Assembly (NCBI GenBank): GCA_012522255.1
Contig: JAAYKT010000231.1
Coordinates: 1 to 9,684 of the forward strand
Source: Clostridiales bacterium
Lineage (GTDB): Bacteria > Bacillota > Clostridia > Lutisporales > Lutisporaceae
Direction: 5' to 3'
Length of the DNA stretch: 9,684 nt
The position numbers and the translations under genes are program-made. The first letter of the stretch is position 1. The number at the start of each line of letters is the position of its first letter. This document shows positions 6,137 to 9,684 of this stretch, one piece after another. Under the pieces are notes generated by a model that was not told the DNA's origin, searched no databases, and worked only from the letters and a program-made list of their open reading frames with translations.

Positions 6137-8746
6137 CTTATAAATAGGTGATTTCATTTTTTGAATCACGTTAATAAACGGTTCAAGATCTTCATAAAAT
6201 GCGACAACAACATCATCTGTCTCGGCTGACTTAATCGCCATCTCCAATGCTCTATCCTCTATTAATTCAATAAAGATATTTGTTTTATTGATTGAACCTT
6301 TTTGACATCCTGTTTTTAAAACTTCTGCTACTTCACCATTTTTTCTTCCTCTTTTGTCCTTATCTTCTTTTATATAGACCTTATCAAAAAAATTGCCGCA
6401 CATTTCTCCTATTATTAGAGTGCTGGAATCGGTTCGGTCACCGGGTACACCGATTACTCCGATTAATCTGTTTTTCTTAAGCTTTTTCAATGATTCCAAT
6501 ACACACCTGTAACCATCTATATTATGTCCATAATCAATTATGACCTTCACACCATTTACATCATAAATATTGAATCTCCCCGGGTTATCTGTAAAATCTG
6601 ATTTAAATGTAGAGAGTCCATCTCTTACTTTGGACAAGTCAACTCCTGCAGCATACGCGCCTGAAGCTGCTGCAAGCGCGTTTTGTATATTATATTCCAA
6701 TATACCGTCTAAAGCTGATGGTATGCTTCTAACCTCTATGACTTTTATATCCTTTTTGCTTTTTACCAGTACTATATCATTGCCATCGAAATAGAAGGCA
6801 ATGCCTCCTGCTTTTATATGTTTTGCAATAACCCCATTATCTTTTTTTAATGAAAATAATATAATTTTTGATTTTAGGTTTTTGATAATTTTTACACAAT
6901 GTTCGTCATCCGCATTTAATACCGCATAACCTGTGTTCTTTACTGCTTCCGCTACCAATGATTTAACATAGGCCAATTGGTCTAAGTCATAGATACCGTC
7001 AATACCCAGGTGGTCTTCCTGTATGTTCGTTATAATGCCCACATCCGCAATTTCATATCCCAAGCCTTTATTTACTATCCCGCCTCTTGCAGTTTCAAAT
7101 ACGGCAATTTCTACACGGCGATCCATAAGTATTGTTCTTGCGCTTACAGGTCCTGAGTTATCACCATGTTTTATACAATCATCATTTATATATACACCGT
7201 CAGTTGTGGTCATTCCTACACATTTGTTCATTCCTCTTATTATGTGATTAATCATTCTTACTGTAGTTGTTTTACCGTTTGTACCGGTAACTGAAATTAT
7301 AGGTATACTATATTCCCTATCTTCGGGACATATATGTTTCACAATTTCATATGCAACATTTCTTGATTTACCAACGGCAGGAAAATGATGCATTCTAATG
7401 CCCGGTGCGGCATTTATTTCAATTATGGCACCGCCTGTTTCTATAAGTGATTTACTTATATCCTGTATAGTTATATCAATACCCGCAATGTCCAATCCAA
7501 TAATTTTAGCGGCACTTATTGCATAATCTATGCTATCCGGATGCACCTTGTCAGTGACATCTATTGCAATTCCACCTGTGCTTAAATTATCATTTTCTCT
7601 TAAATGCACAATCTCTCCGTAGGATGGAATGTAATTAAGGTTAATATTTTGCTTCGCAAGATAAGCTTCTACAACCTTATCTACAATAATTTTTGTTAAT
7701 GGCTTCTCGTGCCCTTCTCCCCTTTTTGTGTTTTCGGTATTCTCCAGCTCAATCAATTCTTTAATCCCATGCTCTCCGTCTCCAACTACATGCGCTGCTA
7801 TTCTCATGGAAGCAGCAACCATTTTATTTCCAACGACCAATAATCTGTAGTGATTGCCTTTTATATATTTTTCAACTAAAACTGTATCTTCATACTCCTT
7901 GGCAATGTTATATGCATTTAATACTTCTTCAGGGGTTTTCAAGTTTATTGATACACCTATTCCATGGCTGCCAAAATTTGGTTTAACAACTACAGGATAA
8001 CCTAAAATCATACATTGCTTTAGAAGTTCATCTTCATTTTTAACTAATTTTCCTTCAGGAACAGGTATTCCATAATCTGAAAGCATCATCTTTGTCAAAT
8101 CTTTGTTGCAAGCAGTATCAACTGAAATACAAGAAGGGCAATCAGATAAAGTTGCCTGCATAATCCTTCCATTCTTACCATAACCTAATTGAATTAAACT
8201 TCCTTTGCCAATTCTTGTTATGGGAATACCCCGCTTCTCTGCTTCAGTTTTTATCATTTCAGTACTTATACCAAAATCCTGTTTTATACACTCCGTTTTA
8301 ATCCTTCTCAATTCTTTTTGTAAATCGAAATCATATTTTTCTATAATGCTATATATCAACTCCATGGCGAGTTTACCGGACTCAATTCCCGCATATTCAT
8401 TAATATATGAATATATTACATCATAGCTTTTTTCATTACCTCCATCTATAGCTCTTCCGAAAGCTACATTGTATCCTAACAAATTTTGCAGTTCAATTGC
8501 TATATGTTCAACCACATGAGGAAAATATGTGCCCTCTTTCAGCCTTTCTATAAAACCTCCCGGATAACCCCTTGAACAATTATGCTTATGCAAACCGGGC
8601 AATGATTTAACCAAGCCATCATTAAAACCTTCTATATCCTTAGTCGCTAAATTGTAATAATCTTCTAATTCAATGTTCAGCTTGATAACAGGTTTATGAC
8701 TGTATATATTCCTTCCCTGATAAGCATATAAGCTGGTTATTTTCAA
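6116..8746 (-). CDS. cphA: Cyanophycin synthetase
   Basis: Makes cyanophycin, a polymer with a poly-L-aspartate backbone carrying arginine side branches, using ATP in the cytoplasm. The 876 residues match the usual CphA length and three-part order. An N-terminal domain (about 1-160) comes first. An ATP-grasp domain (about 210-470) follows, with the nucleotide loop KPNFGSHGIGVS (255-266) and metal-binding E443 and N445 in IEINAAPG; it adds aspartate. A Mur-ligase-like domain (about 484-876), with P-loop GTNGKTTT (488-495), QEDHLG (576-581), PGRF (722-725) and DYGHN (738-742), adds arginine. The start is TTG at 8746, seven bases after AGGAGG, and its TTGA overlaps the cphB stop by 4 bp, so translation is probably coupled. 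All recognisable motifs are intact. The Mur-like half alone could suggest MurE or folylpolyglutamate synthase, but its fusion to ATP-grasp and the cphB neighbour exclude that. Confidence 0.97.
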   Translation of the reverse strand: MKITSLYAYQGRNIYSHKPVIKLNIELEDYYNLATKDIEGFNDGLVKSLPGLHKHNCSRGYPGGFIERLKEGTYFPHVVEHIAIELQNLLGYNVAFGRAIDGGNEKSYDVIYSYINEYAGIESGKLAMELIYSIIEKYDFDLQKELRRIKTECIKQDFGISTEMIKTEAEKRGIPITRIGKGSLIQLGYGKNGRIMQATLSDCPSCISVDTACNKDLTKMMLSDYGIPVPEGKLVKNEDELLKQCMILGYPVVVKPNFGSHGIGVSINLKTPEEVLNAYNIAKEYEDTVLVEKYIKGNHYRLLVVGNKMVAASMRIAAHVVGDGEHGIKELIELENTENTKRGEGHEKPLTKIIVDKVVEAYLAKQNINLNYIPSYGEIVHLRENDNLSTGGIAIDVTDKVHPDSIDYAISAAKIIGLDIAGIDITIQDISKSLIETGGAIIEINAAPGIRMHHFPAVGKSRNVAYEIVKHICPEDREYSIPIISVTGTNGKTTTVRMINHIIRGMNKCVGMTTTDGVYINDDCIKHGDNSGPVSARTILMDRRVEIAVFETARGGIVNKGLGYEIADVGIITNIQEDHLGIDGIYDLDQLAYVKSLVAEAVKNTGYAVLNADDEHCVKIIKNLKSKIILFSLKKDNGVIAKHIKAGGIAFYFDGNDIVLVKSKKDIKVIEVRSIPSALDGILEYNIQNALAAASGAYAAGVDLSKVRDGLSTFKSDFTDNPGRFNIYDVNGVKVIIDYGHNIDGYRCVLESLKKLKKNRLIGVIGVPGDRTDSSTLIIGEMCGNFFDKVYIKEDKDKRGRKNGEVAEVLKTGCQKGSINKTNIFIELIEDRALEMAIKSAETDDVVVAFYEDLEPFINVIQKMKSPIYKIGLIIA

Positions 8747-9597
8747 CTTTCTTCCTCCTCAGAATTATCATTTTGTTTAAAATTTAAGTCTCTTTCCATT
8801 ATTCCCTGTTTTGTATTGATATTAAACCCATAACCTTCCGGTAATACATGAATTTTCACATTGGTAATTGCTAAAGGTTCATTTTGATTCTGTTCAGAGA
8901 TATTCGTATATAGAATTTCCCTGCCATCTACAACTGTCACTACCCCTGATCCCGCTACACGAAACTTTAACGCTGCATCTACAATAACTGCCGTATTTTC
9001 GTCTATACCCAATCCTATTATGGAAGGGTTCTGTGCAACTGCTGCCAGCAGCCTCCCTATTCTTCCACTTTGGTTAAAATGCTGATCGATTATAACACCT
9101 CGAAGCATCCCCATACCCGGCGCCATTTTTAAAGTACATTTTCTTGGTGCCTCATCGTCTTTCCCTTCCACAACCATCACCTGGCTCATCATCGAAGCAC
9201 CTGCGCTGGTGCCGGCAATGGTCTTTCCCGAGTTTAAACTTCTAAGTAAGGATTCATGTACCTTTGTACCGCCTAAAATACTTGAAATCCTCAGTTGGTC
9301 ACCACCGACAAAAAAAATGCAATCCGCATCTTCTATCAATTCTGCATGATATTCATCATTGGCCTGCTCTCTATCATCAATCTTTACACCATATACTGAC
9401 TTAACTCCAAGGTCTTTAAATATTTTGCAATATTCTTTTTCGGCGCCATCAGGGTTGACTGCTGCCGTGGTAATTATCGCAATTTTACTTTTCTGACCAC
9501 CGGAAATACCGTGAACTATTTTTAAAATTCTTTTATCTGCCCTCTTATCTTCCGCCCCTCCTATAATAATAAGTGTTCCTCTTTTTCCATCTGACAT
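8743..9597 (-). CDS. cphB: Cyanophycinase (peptidase family S51)
   Basis: Serine exopeptidase that degrades cyanophycin to beta-Asp-Arg dipeptides, releasing stored nitrogen and carbon. In 284 residues the family landmarks are clear: IIGGAED (11-17), FFVGGDQ (95-101), the nucleophile elbow GTSAGAS (129-135) with S131, H173 in DQHF and E200 in GIDENTA. S131, H173 and E200 correspond, as I recall, to the Ser-His-Glu triad of cyanobacterial CphB. There is no signal peptide, so it is the intracellular CphB type rather than the secreted CphE type. The C-terminus ends in a short acidic tail (SEEEES). The ATG follows AGGAAG by about eight bases. It is the first gene of the cphB-cphA pair; placing the hydrolase ahead of the synthetase is common in such operons. 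The beta-Asp-Arg dipeptidase needed to finish the pathway is not in the window. Confidence 0.96.
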   Translation of the reverse strand: MSDGKRGTLIIIGGAEDKRADKRILKIVHGISGGQKSKIAIITTAAVNPDGAEKEYCKIFKDLGVKSVYGVKIDDREQANDEYHAELIEDADCIFFVGGDQLRISSILGGTKVHESLLRSLNSGKTIAGTSAGASMMSQVMVVEGKDDEAPRKCTLKMAPGMGMLRGVIIDQHFNQSGRIGRLLAAVAQNPSIIGLGIDENTAVIVDAALKFRVAGSGVVTVVDGREILYTNISEQNQNEPLAITNVKIHVLPEGYGFNINTKQGIMERDLNFKQNDNSEEEES

Positions 9598-9684
9598 CTA
9601 TCCACTTCCTATTTTTTCATATTATATATTTTTACATATAATCATAAATTATATACAAACAAAATTTCATGATTTACCTTATAT
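9598..9684 (-). promoter_or_regulatory. Upstream region of cphBA with candidate -10 boxes
   Basis: The 87 bases upstream of cphB are extremely AT-rich. Two perfect TATAAT boxes are seen on the minus strand, at 9621-9626 and 9648-9653. Neither has a convincing -35 partner at 16-18 bases. No clear sporulation-sigma motif, ArgR box or other operator could be supported, and the region runs off the window edge. Confidence 0.3.

Noticed and set aside
6292..8426. Four plus-strand open frames of 62-74 codons inside cphA
   Set aside because: All are antisense to a well-supported gene with intact motifs and show no independent coding signal.

Overview
The window looks like chromosomal DNA from a low-GC Firmicute, most likely a member of the Clostridia. 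The signs are strong AT richness, purine-rich Shine-Dalgarno sites (AAGGAGG, AGGAGG), two well-supported TTG starts, a tRNA gene with an encoded CCA end, and a cyanophycin operon of the non-cyanobacterial kind. The genus cannot be fixed from the sequence alone. Nothing points to a phage, plasmid, IS element or CRISPR array.

Layout. On the minus strand at the left are a glutamate racemase-like gene (31-813), a 328 bp gap, and an O6-alkylguanine-DNA alkyltransferase homologue (1142-1600, probably longer at its N-terminus). A single tRNA-Ala(GGC) follows (1818-1893) with its own promoter and hairpin terminator. On the plus strand is a tightly packed three-gene operon: an OmpR/PhoB-type response regulator, a HAMP-containing sensor histidine kinase, and a 616-residue lipoprotein with a beta-propeller-like region (2139-6096). 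On the minus strand at the right is cphB-cphA, encoding cyanophycinase and cyanophycin synthetase (9597 down to 6116), overlapping by 4 bp. The plus-strand operon and cphA converge on a perfect 13-bp hairpin that contains the cphA stop codon.

How the genes work together. CphA and CphB form a complete intracellular nitrogen store: CphA makes the Asp/Arg polymer and CphB cuts it to beta-Asp-Arg dipeptides. The two-component system and its lipoprotein probably form one envelope-sensing unit, with the lipoprotein outside the membrane near the kinase sensor domain. Its signal and targets are unknown, and its convergent orientation gives no direct link to cphBA.

The most unusual item is the alkyltransferase homologue. 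The reactive cysteine of the PCHR motif is threonine (PTHR) and the DNA-intercalating arginine is glutamine, while the rest of the fold is well kept. Its homology also runs upstream of any ATG, GTG or TTG codon, to a Shine-Dalgarno site that precedes an ATT codon. It may be an alkyltransferase-like lesion-sensing protein with an AUU start, or a gene that has lost its start codon.
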